A DNA stretch of 64,000 nucleotides from Campylobacteraceae bacterium. Its GTDB lineage: Bacteria > Campylobacterota > Campylobacteria > Campylobacterales > Sulfurovaceae. Of this stretch, positions 42,314 through 51,567 are shown piece by piece; positions within the stretch are counted from its first letter, which is position 1, and every line of letters begins with the position of its first letter. The position numbers and the translations under genes were made by a program. The notes beneath the pieces were generated by a model that had not been told where the DNA came from, did not search any database, and saw only the letters and a program-made list of their open reading frames with translations. Where the stretch lies: the NCBI GenBank assembly GCA_027034975.1, contig JALVWQ010000062.1, positions 1 through 64,000 on the forward strand, in the 5' to 3' direction.

Positions 42314-43684
42314 TTAGTTTCCACTACAATTTAAAGACTCTGCACATCCACCAGCAAAATAGTCTCCATCAAAGCTTACAAGAGAGTACTCTCTATCTCT
42401 TCCAAGTGCATTTTTTAAGCCCTCAATACTTAAAAATCCAACACTCTCGGCTCCAATCTTCTGTGCAATCTCCTCAGGAGTATGGCTATTAGAGATCAGC
42501 TCCTCTTTTGTAGGAGTATCTATACCATAGCGACATGGGTACTTAATCTCTGGTGCCGCAATTCGCATATGCACCTCTGTAGCTCCAGCATCTTTAAGCA
42601 TCTTAACAATCTGACGCGAAGTTGTACCACGCACTAAAGAGTCATCGATAATTGCTACTCTTTTCCCTTTTATTAAATGCTTAATTGGAGAGAGCTTGAG
42701 TTTTACTTTTAAATCTCTTATCTGCTGCGTTGGCTCGATAAATGTTCTCCCCACGTAGTGGTTTCTTACAATTCCCATATTAAACGGCTTGCCAATCTGC
42801 TCTGCAAAGCCCATTGCAGCAGCAACTCCACTATCTGGAACAGGTAAAACCAAATCTACATCGATTGGTTGCTCTTTTGCAAGCTCTCTACCGCATTTTA
42901 ACCGCTTCTCATAAACATTTTTACCATCAATATTAGAGTCTGGTCTAGCAAAATAGATATACTCAAAGGCACATGGTCTGTAATCTGGCTCCATGAGCTG
43001 TACACTTCTTGGCTCTTGCCCCTCTTTTTCGAAAATTAGCATCTCGCCAGGATTCACATCTCTTACAAACTCTGCATTTACCAAATCAAATGCACAAGTC
43101 TCGCTTGCAACTATATAACCCCCATCTGGCAGCTTTCCAAGGCTGAGTGGGCGAATACCAAAACGATCACGGATCACAAACATTTTTGAGCGGCTCTGAA
43201 TAATTAAACAGTACGCCCCCTCGATCTTTTTAATCATATCTATAATTCTATCATAGAGGCTCTCTTTTTGGCTCTTTGCAATCAAGTGTACAATATTCTC
43301 TGTATCCATATATGTCTGGAATATCGCACCCTTATCGATGAGCTCTTCTCGCACCTCTAACTTATTTGTCAAGTTTCCATTGTGTGCAACAGCAATCTCA
43401 CCAAGCTTATAGCGAGCAAATACAGGCTGTGCATCAAGTACCGAGTCTTTTCCAGCAGTAGAGTAGCGGTTATGACCAATAGCACACTTCCCCTCTAAGA
43501 CCTTAAAGCTCTCTTCATTAAAAATATCGGTTACTAAACCTCGCTTCTTGATTAAACTAATTGTCTCTCCATTTGCGGCACTAATTCCACTCGACTCTTG
43601 CCCACGATGCTGCATTGCAAAAAGTGCATAATATGCAACCTTAGAAGCCTCTTTGCACCCATATACCCCAACAACTGCACACAT
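42314..43684 (-). CDS. purF: Amidophosphoribosyltransferase
   Basis: First committed step of purine synthesis, making phosphoribosylamine from PRPP and glutamine. 456 residues. The glutaminase begins MCAVVGVYG with Cys2 as nucleophile after Met removal, and has MQHRGQESSGIS and GHNRYSTAG. The phosphoribosyltransferase half has the PRPP motif VAIIDDSLVRGTTSRQIV. It lies between dapB and the radical SAM gene in a minus-strand run with trxB. Confidence 0.96.
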   Translation of the reverse strand: MCAVVGVYGCKEASKVAYYALFAMQHRGQESSGISAANGETISLIKKRGLVTDIFNEESFKVLEGKCAIGHNRYSTAGKDSVLDAQPVFARYKLGEIAVAHNGNLTNKLEVREELIDKGAIFQTYMDTENIVHLIAKSQKESLYDRIIDMIKKIEGAYCLIIQSRSKMFVIRDRFGIRPLSLGKLPDGGYIVASETCAFDLVNAEFVRDVNPGEMLIFEKEGQEPRSVQLMEPDYRPCAFEYIYFARPDSNIDGKNVYEKRLKCGRELAKEQPIDVDLVLPVPDSGVAAAMGFAEQIGKPFNMGIVRNHYVGRTFIEPTQQIRDLKVKLKLSPIKHLIKGKRVAIIDDSLVRGTTSRQIVKMLKDAGATEVHMRIAAPEIKYPCRYGIDTPTKEELISNSHTPEEIAQKIGAESVGFLSIEGLKNALGRDREYSLVSFDGDYFAGGCAESLNCSGN

Positions 43685-43697
43685 TTAATGTAACTCC

Positions 43698-44465
43698 TTA
43701 TATACCAATAGCATCATTTATGCTATACATACCAGGCTTTTGCTCTACAAGCCACTTTGCAGCTCTTAATGCCCCTTTAGAAAATGTCTCTCTGCTAGTT
43801 GCAGTGTGCCCAAGCTCTATATATTCACCATCGTTATAGAATCCAACCGTATGGCGACCAACAATATCGCCACCTCTAAGAGCCATTACTGCAATCTCAT
43901 CTTTCGTTCTTGCACCAATCTGCCCATCTCTACCACTTACTCTCGCTTTATCTAAGTCTAAGCCTCTGCCCTCGGCTGCAAACTCTGCCAAAGTCAACGC
44001 TGTACCACTTGGAGCATCCACTTTATGGCGGTGGTGCATCTCTACAATTTCGATATCGAAATCTTTGAGCTTGCTCGATACATCTCTAACAAGCTGCTTT
44101 AAGAGTGCTATCCCTACAGACATATTAGTCGAGTAGAGCACCGGTGCAACCTTCGCAACCTCAGCTAAGAGATTTTGCTGGTGTGGTGTAAATCCAGTAG
44201 TTGCTACAACAATAGGTTTAGGGTTCTTTAGTACTGCTTCACAAAGAGCCTCTGTAGCTGCTGGTGCAGAGAAATCAACAATCACATCTGCAACCTCAAC
44301 AAGTTTATCCATATCGTTGGTTATTAATATACTCTCTGGAACTTGCATATTTAACTCATCAAAAACATGCAAAACTGCTAAATCGAGTGCTTCATCTTCA
44401 AGTGTATTTTTTATTAAGTGGGCACCCATTCTCCCTGTGCTTCCTAAAATACCAACCTTAACCAT
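43698..44465 (-). CDS. dapB: 4-hydroxy-tetrahydrodipicolinate reductase
   Basis: Reductase of lysine and diaminopimelate synthesis. 255 residues. The NAD(P)-binding motif is GILGSTGRMGAHLI; the catalytic segment is EMHHRHKVDAPSGTAL with the His pair and the Lys. The start at 44465 is chosen because AGGAGAAG lies 5 nt upstream; the ATG overlaps the trxB stop by 8 nt. An earlier in-frame codon would lack an RBS. Confidence 0.95.
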   Translation of the reverse strand: MVKVGILGSTGRMGAHLIKNTLEDEALDLAVLHVFDELNMQVPESILITNDMDKLVEVADVIVDFSAPAATEALCEAVLKNPKPIVVATTGFTPHQQNLLAEVAKVAPVLYSTNMSVGIALLKQLVRDVSSKLKDFDIEIVEMHHRHKVDAPSGTALTLAEFAAEGRGLDLDKARVSGRDGQIGARTKDEIAVMALRGGDIVGRHTVGFYNDGEYIELGHTATSRETFSKGALRAAKWLVEQKPGMYSINDAIGI

Positions 44466-45402
44466 TAAACTTCTCCTGAACATAATTTAAAGCTTCCATA
44501 CCTGCAACTGCTCCATCTCCAGCAGCACAAACAACCTGTTTTGCGGCATCTACTCGTATATCTCCTGCTGCAAAGAGTCCAGCAGTTGAAGTGTGCATCT
44601 TTAAATCAACCAACACCTCTCCCCAGTCGTTTAAGTCGCAAAGATAACTGCCATCACTCTGTTGGAGAACCTCATTATTTACATTTCTACCAACAAAAAC
44701 AAAAATACCAGGCACTTTTAGATCGATCTCTTTACCCTCTTGTTCAATCTTAAGCCCCCCTAGCCCCATTGCAGAGCCATAAGCCTCTTTAATGGTAGCG
44801 TTTAAAATAAACTCTATCTTCTCACTCTTAGTAGCTCTCTCTACTGTTGGAGGAGCTGCTCTAAAACTATCTCTTCTATGGATTACATAGACTTTCGAGC
44901 AGATATTCGCCAAATAGAGAGCCTCTTCAAGTGCTGTATCGCCACCACCTAAAACAGCCACCTCTTTATCTTTATAAAAAAATCCATCACAAGTTGCACA
45001 AGTACTTACACCCTTGCCAAAAAACTCATCTTCGCCCTTAAATCCAGCCTTTTTAGGGGTGCTTCCTGTACAGACTATAACACTCTTCGCCTCATACTCG
45101 CTACTTGCTGTCTTCACTTTAAAGATATCACCCTCTTTGGTTACCTGCTTCACCTCTGCCATCTCATGCTTTAAACCAAAATGCATACACTGAGCAGGCC
45201 ACGGCTCCATAAGCTCCATACCGGTCAATGGTGGATCTTCTCTAAAGACTCCTGGGTAGTTTTCGATCTCACTACTTTGGGTAATCTGCCCTCCTGGCAT
45301 ACCCATCTCAAACATTACAACCTCTTTTAAGCCACCACGCGTCGCATAAAGCCCCGCAGTTAAACCTGCTGGACCTCCACCAATTATCGCTAAATCTAAC
45401 AT
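44458..45402 (-). CDS. trxB: Thioredoxin reductase
   Basis: NADPH-dependent flavoprotein that reduces thioredoxin. 314 residues. FAD-binding IIGGGPAGLTAGLYATRGG, redox pair CATCDGFF, NADPH-binding VLGGGDTALEEALYL and the C-terminal FAAGDIRVDAAKQVVCAAGDG. It follows trxA on the same strand with a terminator between them, so trxB probably has its own promoter as well. Confidence 0.96.
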   Translation of the reverse strand: MLDLAIIGGGPAGLTAGLYATRGGLKEVVMFEMGMPGGQITQSSEIENYPGVFREDPPLTGMELMEPWPAQCMHFGLKHEMAEVKQVTKEGDIFKVKTASSEYEAKSVIVCTGSTPKKAGFKGEDEFFGKGVSTCATCDGFFYKDKEVAVLGGGDTALEEALYLANICSKVYVIHRRDSFRAAPPTVERATKSEKIEFILNATIKEAYGSAMGLGGLKIEQEGKEIDLKVPGIFVFVGRNVNNEVLQQSDGSYLCDLNDWGEVLVDLKMHTSTAGLFAAGDIRVDAAKQVVCAAGDGAVAGMEALNYVQEKFNG

Positions 45403-45505
45403 TTTGTTACCTTTTTACACATTAGTATAGTTTATAAAACTCTCTTGATTATAGTAACTCTTCTTGTAGTATCTGTGAAAAAGAGAAAATTAAAAACTAT
45501 ACCTC

Positions 45506-45524
45506 AAAAAGGGTCAGGTGACCC
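45506..45524 (-). terminator. Intrinsic terminator of trxA
   Basis: On the coding strand GGGTCA-CC-TGACCC followed at once by TTTTTG, 15 nt after the trxA stop. This is the best-formed Rho-independent terminator in the window. Confidence 0.85.
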
Positions 45525-45539
45525 CATCGAGAGATTAGC

Positions 45540-45860
45540 TTACGCTAAAAGAGCATCTAGCTTCTCAGCAAATACCGCTTTACCAGCAGCACCTACCATT
45601 TGGTCAACTAACTCACCATCTTTAAAGAATAGAATAGTTGGAATAGATCTAATCCCATACTCACCAGCAATTGATGGCTGCTCATCTGTATTTACTTTAC
45701 AAATTTTTGCTTTTCCATCGTAATCTTCTGCCAACTCCTCAATTACTGGAGCAATCATTCTACATGGTCCACACCATGGAGCCCAAAAGTCCACGAGTGC
45801 AACACCTTCGCTAATTGTCTCTTTAAAGTTGTCAGCTGTTAACTCAATATACTTACCCAT
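45540..45860 (-). CDS. trxA: Thioredoxin
   Basis: Disulfide reductase. 106 residues; active site WAPWCGPCRMIAP, cis-Pro segment IRSIPTILFF. The ATG at 45860 (MGKYIELTADNF) has AAAGGATT upstream; a longer frame adds residues not found in thioredoxins. Confidence 0.97.
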   Translation of the reverse strand: MGKYIELTADNFKETISEGVALVDFWAPWCGPCRMIAPVIEELAEDYDGKAKICKVNTDEQPSIAGEYGIRSIPTILFFKDGELVDQMVGAAGKAVFAEKLDALLA

Positions 45861-45985
45861 AAAAATCCTTTCTTTATGTAAATTCAAGATAAGAGATTAT
45901 ACCTTTTTAAAACTAAAAAGCAAATATCTCTTTTACAAAAGAGAATATAGCATCTATTGTTTAAAGAATAATTAAAGCAAGCTCA

Positions 45986-46726
45986 TTAAAGAGCAATCTC
46001 TTTAAATTTGCTACTTCGTGTACCCTCTATAGCTTCTACGCTCTTCCCTTTTACCGTATAGACAAACGAAATTTTATCCTCATCACTCTCGTTTGCATTG
46101 GCACGGTGGAGCAGCTCTGAGTGGAAAAGTACAATATCGCCAGCCTCTAAATCAAACGAAACCCTCTGTTCAATCAACGTTTGATTCTCCTCTATATCGG
46201 CTTGAAAAAAGCTCTTCTCATCAAAAGAGCTCTCTTTAAGCTCCATTTTGTGGCTTCCTGGAATAAACTCTAAAACTCCATTTTGGCTATTCTCGACCCC
46301 AAGGGCTAGCCAGACGCTTACTAAATTATCGCCACTATAGTTCCAGTAGCGGCTATCACGGTGCCAACAAGTCTGTGTCGAAGTGTGAGCAAGTTTTGTC
46401 ATTATAGAGTTGTGATGAGCGGTAACTAAAATCGGCTCTTCATCTAAAACCTGCTCTAAAATAGGGCGAATCTCTCTATTCTCCATCCACTCTTTAAAAA
46501 CAATATCTCTATCATAGACTTGTCGCAAACGGCGTACACTCTTTTTATAGATATCTTTCTCAATACCGATATACTCATACTCTGTCTCAATCGGCTCTAT
46601 TGCATATTTCAAATGCACCTTTGCAATATCTCTAATTACGCTGCAACTTTTTTGATCCAAAAAGCCCCTAATAAGCAAAAAACCATCTTTCCTAAACTGC
46701 TCTAACTGCTCTTGATTTAACTCCAT
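45986..46726 (-). CDS. Phytanoyl-CoA dioxygenase (PhyH) family protein
   Basis: A 246-residue Fe(II)/2-oxoglutarate dioxygenase. The iron ligands are visible: His-x-Asp in TCWHRDSRYW and a distal His in VLFHSELLHRANAN, followed by Arg for 2-oxoglutarate. FRKDGFLLIRGFLDQKSC at the N-terminus is typical of the family. Substrates in bacteria vary widely (small metabolites, ectoine, halogenated compounds), and none can be named here. It sits between yraN and trxA, a place where relatives have nothing, and needs oxygen, which suits a microaerobe. Confidence 0.85.
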   Translation of the reverse strand: MELNQEQLEQFRKDGFLLIRGFLDQKSCSVIRDIAKVHLKYAIEPIETEYEYIGIEKDIYKKSVRRLRQVYDRDIVFKEWMENREIRPILEQVLDEEPILVTAHHNSIMTKLAHTSTQTCWHRDSRYWNYSGDNLVSVWLALGVENSQNGVLEFIPGSHKMELKESSFDEKSFFQADIEENQTLIEQRVSFDLEAGDIVLFHSELLHRANANESDEDKISFVYTVKGKSVEAIEGTRSSKFKEIAL

Positions 46727-46734
46727 AAAACCAC

Positions 46735-47073
46735 CTATAGTGTTATATTTTCTATAAGTTCTATTGTATCATCTTTTACTATAAGAGCATCAATACACCA
46801 GTCAAAATTGAGCCGTTTCTTCTTTAAATAGTAGTGGGCACTCTTTATAATCTTCTGTAGCTTTTGTGGTGTAATATTATAGATAGGCTCAAAACTCCCT
46901 TGAGAGGCTTTCACCTCTATAAAGTGCAAAACATCACCATTTTTTGCAATTATATCTATCTCTCCGAGCTTGCTGGCATAGAAGTTTCGCTCTACAATCG
47001 TAAAACCTCTCGCCTGCAAAAACTCTATAGCTCTATCTTCGCTCTTTTTCCCAAAGATTTTGCTTAAGAGCAC
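46735..47073 (-). CDS. YraN family (UPF0102) endonuclease-like protein
   Basis: A 112-residue protein of the restriction-endonuclease-like YraN/UPF0102 family. It has [22 protein letters not shown] and the nuclease-like core [20 protein letters not shown] with Glu, Asp and E-x-K. Function is unknown; a role in DNA processing or recombination is suspected. The start overlaps the end of the formate dehydrogenase gene by 10 nt. Confidence 0.92.
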   Translation of the reverse strand: MLLSKIFGKKSEDRAIEFLQARGFTIVERNFYASKLGEIDIIAKNGDVLHFIEVKASQGSFEPIYNITPQKLQKIIKSAHYYLKKKRLNFDWCIDALIVKDDTIELIENITL

Positions 47074-49154
47074 GGTATGCCACTCCCTGCAGGTATAACA
47101 TCAACCTTAAGCGACTTAAAGCGTGCCGTCATTACAAAGCTATCGCACTCATCCCCAAAGAGGGCATTTATTCGCGAACTACTGTGGTGGAATGTACAAA
47201 AGAGTGTCCCCTCTTTAATAGTGTTACTATACTTTACACTCAGCACTTCACTCTCTCCATTTTCGCTCTTTAAAACCACCTGCTCTCCAAATATCGACTC
47301 TGCACTTGGAGGTGCTAAGAGAATATCTCTATCATACTTGGTAATAAGCTTTTTACTCCGCTTTGTCTGTGCGGCATTATTGTAGTGTGGCAATACTCGC
47401 CCGGTAGTTAAGTACCACCCTTTAAGTGGGTCTTTATTAAACTCGCCTGCTAAGATCTCTGCAACCATCCCACGCTTCTCCCACTGGTTATAGACAAAGT
47501 TTCCTAAACCATCTTCGGTTCTAAAATCGAGAAGATGTAAAATCGGTGTATCTTCGTGATAGATTGGCCACTGCATACCCCTTTTGCTGTGTCTTTTGAG
47601 CCTATAATATGCTGCCCCACTAAAGCGTCGGTGGGCAACCTCGCGAACTTCATTCCATATCTCTTCGCTATTTTTGTAATTAAATTCTCCACCCATCTTA
47701 TTATCGATCGCTTGCAAAACTTCCCAATCATCTGGCAAATCAGACGCCACAAGCGGCTGCGAAAGGTGCAAACGACGCATAGCATTTACATAGACACCCT
47801 CTTTCTCATACGCCGACTTCACCCCAAATACAATATCTGCCCTGCTTGCAATATCATTTATAAAGAGCTCTTGCACTACAAGCAACTCTAAACTCTCTAT
47901 CGCCTTTGTGGTCTTATTTACATTTGGGTGAATATGGGTAATATCTTCGCCCATATTAAAGAGTGCTTTTACCTTGCCCTCTAACATCTGCTCTATCAGT
48001 TGTGGGGTCATTAAACCAATCTCTTTAGGCTCTTGATAATCTGGTGCATAATAGGGCAAGCACCCCATATCGCAAGCCCCTTGCACATTGTTTTGCCCAC
48101 GAAGCGGCATTAATCCTGCTCCGCTCTTTCCGATATTTCCGGTTAAGAGTGCCAAATGGGTAATTGCCATAACCGCCTTTGAGCCATCTATATGCTCCGT
48201 AATTCCTAAGCCCCAAAAGATCATCGATCGCTTTAGAGCATACTCTCGTGCAATATTTGGTATCTGTTTTGCAAGCTGCTCATACCCCTCTACCTGCTTA
48301 AAAAACTTAGGATCCGCATAAGGATCGTTTAGAATCTTCTCTTTAAACTCCTCAAAATTGCGAGTCCGCTTCTGCACAAACTCCTTATCATAAAGCTCTT
48401 CGCTAATTATTACATACGCCATCATATTTAAAATAAGCAAGTTCGCCTCAAAAGGGATAATAGTATTATATTTCGCCCGCTTCGCAAGCTTTGTCTCTCG
48501 CACATCAATAACGGCAATATTATCTTTTGTCGCAGCTACCTCTACAAGTCTATTAGCAACAATAGGGTGAGCCTCGATTGTATTTGACCCCATTACAATA
48601 ATAAACTCAGCTTCATAGATATCATCGTATGGATTGGTTGCAGCACCCTCTCCAATTGTTGCCCGCATCCCCTTAAGACTTGGAGAATGGCAAACCCTCG
48701 CACAGTTATCTACATGCGGAGACTCCATAGACTCCCTACAAAATTTCTGAAACAAATAAGCATTTTCGCAACTCGTTCTTGCCCCACCAATTGCACAAAA
48801 GCTGTGTCGTCCATATTTGGCTTTAATCTCTTGCAGTTTACGGGCTGTAATTGTTGTTGCTGTCTCAAAATCGGTTGCATAGAAGTTGCTATCGTATTCA
48901 CTGAGGCTCTCTTTAAACTCGCTATAGAGCTCTCTATTTCTTTCTAAAAAGCATTTAGCAATTAGTGGCTGACGCAATCTATCGCTTGCATCAACAAAGT
49001 CATAGCCATATTTTCCCTTTATACAGAGCTTCCCTTGGCTAACCACGCCATCTTTTTGTGCATAAATTTTTTCTATCTTATTATCATCTACTGCTGCTGT
49101 AATATCGCACCCTACCCCACAATAGGTACAGACACTATCGATCTCTTTTTGCAT
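47064..49154 (-). CDS. Cytoplasmic molybdopterin formate dehydrogenase (FdhF-like, Cys form)
   Basis: A 696-residue molybdenum or tungsten bis-MGD enzyme. The N-terminal [4Fe-4S] motif is CTYCGVGCD with a fourth Cys in GKLCIKG. The metal ligand is Cys in [10 protein letters not shown], where E. coli FdhF has selenocysteine followed by His; the adjacent His is kept, which favours formate dehydrogenase over nitrate reductase. No twin-arginine signal, so it is cytoplasmic. A C-terminal MopB-type domain has [16 protein letters not shown]. No beta/gamma subunits are adjacent. ATG 49154 has AAAAGG upstream, better than TTG 49172. Confidence 0.85.
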   Translation of the reverse strand: MQKEIDSVCTYCGVGCDITAAVDDNKIEKIYAQKDGVVSQGKLCIKGKYGYDFVDASDRLRQPLIAKCFLERNRELYSEFKESLSEYDSNFYATDFETATTITARKLQEIKAKYGRHSFCAIGGARTSCENAYLFQKFCRESMESPHVDNCARVCHSPSLKGMRATIGEGAATNPYDDIYEAEFIIVMGSNTIEAHPIVANRLVEVAATKDNIAVIDVRETKLAKRAKYNTIIPFEANLLILNMMAYVIISEELYDKEFVQKRTRNFEEFKEKILNDPYADPKFFKQVEGYEQLAKQIPNIAREYALKRSMIFWGLGITEHIDGSKAVMAITHLALLTGNIGKSGAGLMPLRGQNNVQGACDMGCLPYYAPDYQEPKEIGLMTPQLIEQMLEGKVKALFNMGEDITHIHPNVNKTTKAIESLELLVVQELFINDIASRADIVFGVKSAYEKEGVYVNAMRRLHLSQPLVASDLPDDWEVLQAIDNKMGGEFNYKNSEEIWNEVREVAHRRFSGAAYYRLKRHSKRGMQWPIYHEDTPILHLLDFRTEDGLGNFVYNQWEKRGMVAEILAGEFNKDPLKGWYLTTGRVLPHYNNAAQTKRSKKLITKYDRDILLAPPSAESIFGEQVVLKSENGESEVLSVKYSNTIKEGTLFCTFHHSSSRINALFGDECDSFVMTARFKSLKVDVIPAGSGIPCS

Positions 49155-49231
49155 AATAAAACCTTTTATCAATTTATGCTATTCTTCCATAGTAAGCTTA
49201 AAAAAGTAAGAAGTATTTAAAAGTTTTTTTC

Positions 49232-49675
49232 TTAAAGTCTTTTACTATCTATTATGAATGTCACTGGTCCATCATTGAGTATCTCTACCTCCATAGAGGC
49301 ACCAAAAATACCACACTCTACCGGTATATATTGACGCAGTGCTTCAATAAATTCAAGGTAGAGTTGCTTTGCCTCTTTGGGCTCTTTTGCCTTTGTAAAG
49401 CTTGGGCGATTCCCCTTCTTTACATCGCCTGCAAGGGTAAATTGGCTAATAACGAGCGCAGCACCACCAGAATCTATAATATTCAGATTCATCTTGCCGC
49501 ACGCATCACTAAAGATCCGCAGCTTCACAATCTTATTTACAAGCTTTGCTATATCCTCTTGAGTATCCTCTTCTACTACGCCTAAGAGAATATTCAGACC
49601 CTTGCCAATGGAGCCAACAACGCTCCCATCAACCTTTACTGATGAGTGGCTAACTCTTTGAACTACTGCAATCAT
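49232..49675 (-). CDS. dtd: D-aminoacyl-tRNA deacylase
   Basis: Removes D-amino acids wrongly attached to tRNA. 147 residues. MIAVVQRVSHSSVKVDG at the N-terminus, the active-site SQFTLAGDVKKGNRPSF and the C-terminal cross-subunit Gly-cisPro motif NDGPVTF. Two bases separate it from yajQ upstream. Confidence 0.96.
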   Translation of the reverse strand: MIAVVQRVSHSSVKVDGSVVGSIGKGLNILLGVVEEDTQEDIAKLVNKIVKLRIFSDACGKMNLNIIDSGGAALVISQFTLAGDVKKGNRPSFTKAKEPKEAKQLYLEFIEALRQYIPVECGIFGASMEVEILNDGPVTFIIDSKRL

Positions 49676-49677
49676 AT

Positions 49678-50181
49678 CTATTTAAAGTTACCAAAACTAA
49701 GTGGAGCCTTCAAATCAAGCTGCTTTACAGCCGCAATCACCTTTTGGAGATCATCTATCTTCTTACCACTCACTCGCACCTCATCACCCTGAATTGCTGG
49801 TGTTACTTTAAGCTTGAGATCCTTAATCGCTTTTACAATCTTCTTTGCTTCATCTTTCTCGATACTATCAACAATCTTATAGGTTACCTTAATATTGCCG
49901 CCGCTAATGCCATCTTGCTTTATCTCTTCAAGCGACTTTGGCGAGAGACCTCGTTTAATCATTTTACTAATTACAATATCTTTGAGAGCATCAATCTTAC
50001 TATCGCTAGAGCTAGAGAGCGTCAAAACCTTCGCCTTATCATTGAGCTCAATCTCAACCATCACACCCTTAAAATCAAAACGGCTTCCAACCTCTTTTTT
50101 AACCTGTTCAATGGCATTTTTCATCTCCATAAAATCAAGCTTTGCCGTAATATCAAAGTAGTGCTCTTTCGCTTTTGCCAT
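49678..50181 (-). CDS. yajQ: YajQ family (UPF0234) nucleotide-binding protein
   Basis: A 167-residue YajQ protein with two RNA-recognition-like halves. Starts AKAKEHYFDITAKLDFMEMK; also RFDFKG and KDLKLKVTPAIQGDEVRVSGKKIDDLQ-type region (VRVSGKKIDDLQ) near the C-terminus and the typical PLSFGNFK-type ending (PLSFGNFK). Members bind nucleotides, cyclic di-GMP in some species. ATG 50181 follows AAAGGTATTC. Confidence 0.94.
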   Translation of the reverse strand: MAKAKEHYFDITAKLDFMEMKNAIEQVKKEVGSRFDFKGVMVEIELNDKAKVLTLSSSSDSKIDALKDIVISKMIKRGLSPKSLEEIKQDGISGGNIKVTYKIVDSIEKDEAKKIVKAIKDLKLKVTPAIQGDEVRVSGKKIDDLQKVIAAVKQLDLKAPLSFGNFK

Positions 50182-50255
50182 AAGAATACCTTTCATTTTT
50201 ACTAGAAGTATAACATAAATATAAGTATGGATAAAAGTTTATAGTATTAATACTT

Positions 50256-50297
50256 GGGCTCTAAGCCTAAGCTCTTGGCTTTTAGCTTAGCGTTAGC
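50256..50297. repeat. Heptad-arm intergenic element, copy H (single arm, irregular)
   Basis: GGGCTCTAAGCC-TAAGCTC-TTGGCTT-TTAGCTTAG-CGTTAGCTC, with GC spacings of 5-7 nt. No core and no opposing arm. It starts 75 nt from the yajQ start and reaches almost to the hom stop. Confidence 0.6.
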
Positions 50298-50301
50298 TCT
50301 A

Positions 50302-51567
50302 TTACTCCACAATCCGAAGCATAGAGATATTTCCATCACCTACGCTCTCTAAGCCCTTAAGCGACTCTATCGCCTCTTCGATTTGGCTCTCTTTGCAGCT
50401 ATGTGTCGTTAAGAGAAGCCTTACTCTATTTTCAATACGGGAATCCTTTTGCAGTACCGAAGAGATCGAAATACCCTTATTTGCCAATACAGAAGTAACA
50501 GCCGCCAACACTCCTGGCTGATCAATAACTTTTAGTTTTAAGTAGTACTTAGAGACAATCTCGCTTCTATCAAGCAGCTCAAAGCCACTCTCTAGCCCCT
50601 TCTTGTAACCTAGCATTGGACCTCTATTTCCTCTTGCAATCTCGATAATATCAGCAATTACAGAGCTTGCCGTTGCATCACCACCTGCTCCAGGCCCATA
50701 AAACATTGTCTCACCAACTCTATCGCCTACAACACTAATAGCATTCATCACGCCATCAACTTTAGCAATTGCATGCTTTTTTGAGACAAGGGCTGGATGA
50801 ACTCGTATCTCAACACCTTTTTCTAATTTTTTTGCAACCCCTAAAAGCTTTATCTCATACCCAAACTCTTTAGCAAAATCGACATCACTAGAGCTAATAT
50901 TCTCAATACCTTCAATTAAAATATCTTCTGGTTTTGCATCGATTCCATAAGCAATAGAGGCTAAAATCAGTAGTTTGTGTGCCGCATCAAAACCACCCAC
51001 ATCAAAAGTAGGATCTGCCTCGGCATATCCTAACTCTTGAGCCTCTTTTAAAACAGCATCGTAACTGACACCCTCTTGAATCATCTTTGTGAGCATATAG
51101 TTACAAGTGCCATTTAAGATACCTATGATCGACTCTATATGGTTCGCACTCAAACCATTTCTAAGTGCCCCAATAATCGGTATTCCCCCTGCAACACTCG
51201 CTTCATAAAAGAGTGGCAAATCACCTGCAATCTTTTGCAGATCATAGCGGTGGTATGCTAAAAGAGCCTTATTTGCAGTCACAACACTCTTGCCATTCTC
51301 CAGTGCTCTCTTTACAAGCTCATAGGCTTCCTCTACCCCACCCATCAGCTCTACAACAATATCGATCTCAGGATTATCAACGACACGGCTAGGATCATCA
51401 GTGAGCTCAATTGTAACATCTCGCTTCTTCTCTAAATTTTTTACCACACCAATTACTGGAACAATCTCGACCCCAGCTCTTGCACTAATAATGTCACTAT
51501 TCTCACGCAGAATATTTGCGACACTTGTACCAACTGTACCAACTCCAATTATCCCTACCTTTATCAT
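50302..51567 (-). CDS. hom: Homoserine dehydrogenase
   Basis: Reduces aspartate semialdehyde to homoserine, towards threonine and methionine. 421 residues. NAD(P)-binding GIIGVGTVGTSVANIL, catalytic region ASVAGGIPIIGALRNGL with FNGTCNYM-type ILNGTCNYMLTKM, and a C-terminal ACT domain (about 345-421, YYLKLKVIDQPGVLAAVTSV) for feedback by amino acids. Overlaps alaC by 4 nt (ATGA). Confidence 0.96.
   Translation of the reverse strand: MIKVGIIGVGTVGTSVANILRENSDIISARAGVEIVPVIGVVKNLEKKRDVTIELTDDPSRVVDNPEIDIVVELMGGVEEAYELVKRALENGKSVVTANKALLAYHRYDLQKIAGDLPLFYEASVAGGIPIIGALRNGLSANHIESIIGILNGTCNYMLTKMIQEGVSYDAVLKEAQELGYAEADPTFDVGGFDAAHKLLILASIAYGIDAKPEDILIEGIENISSSDVDFAKEFGYEIKLLGVAKKLEKGVEIRVHPALVSKKHAIAKVDGVMNAISVVGDRVGETMFYGPGAGGDATASSVIADIIEIARGNRGPMLGYKKGLESGFELLDRSEIVSKYYLKLKVIDQPGVLAAVTSVLANKGISISSVLQKDSRIENRVRLLLTTHSCKESQIEEAIESLKGLESVGDGNISMLRIVE

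Noticed and set aside
47504-48321. Several short open frames opposite or within the formate dehydrogenase gene
   Set aside because: The frame of the 696-residue enzyme is uninterrupted with all family motifs, so these are shadow frames.
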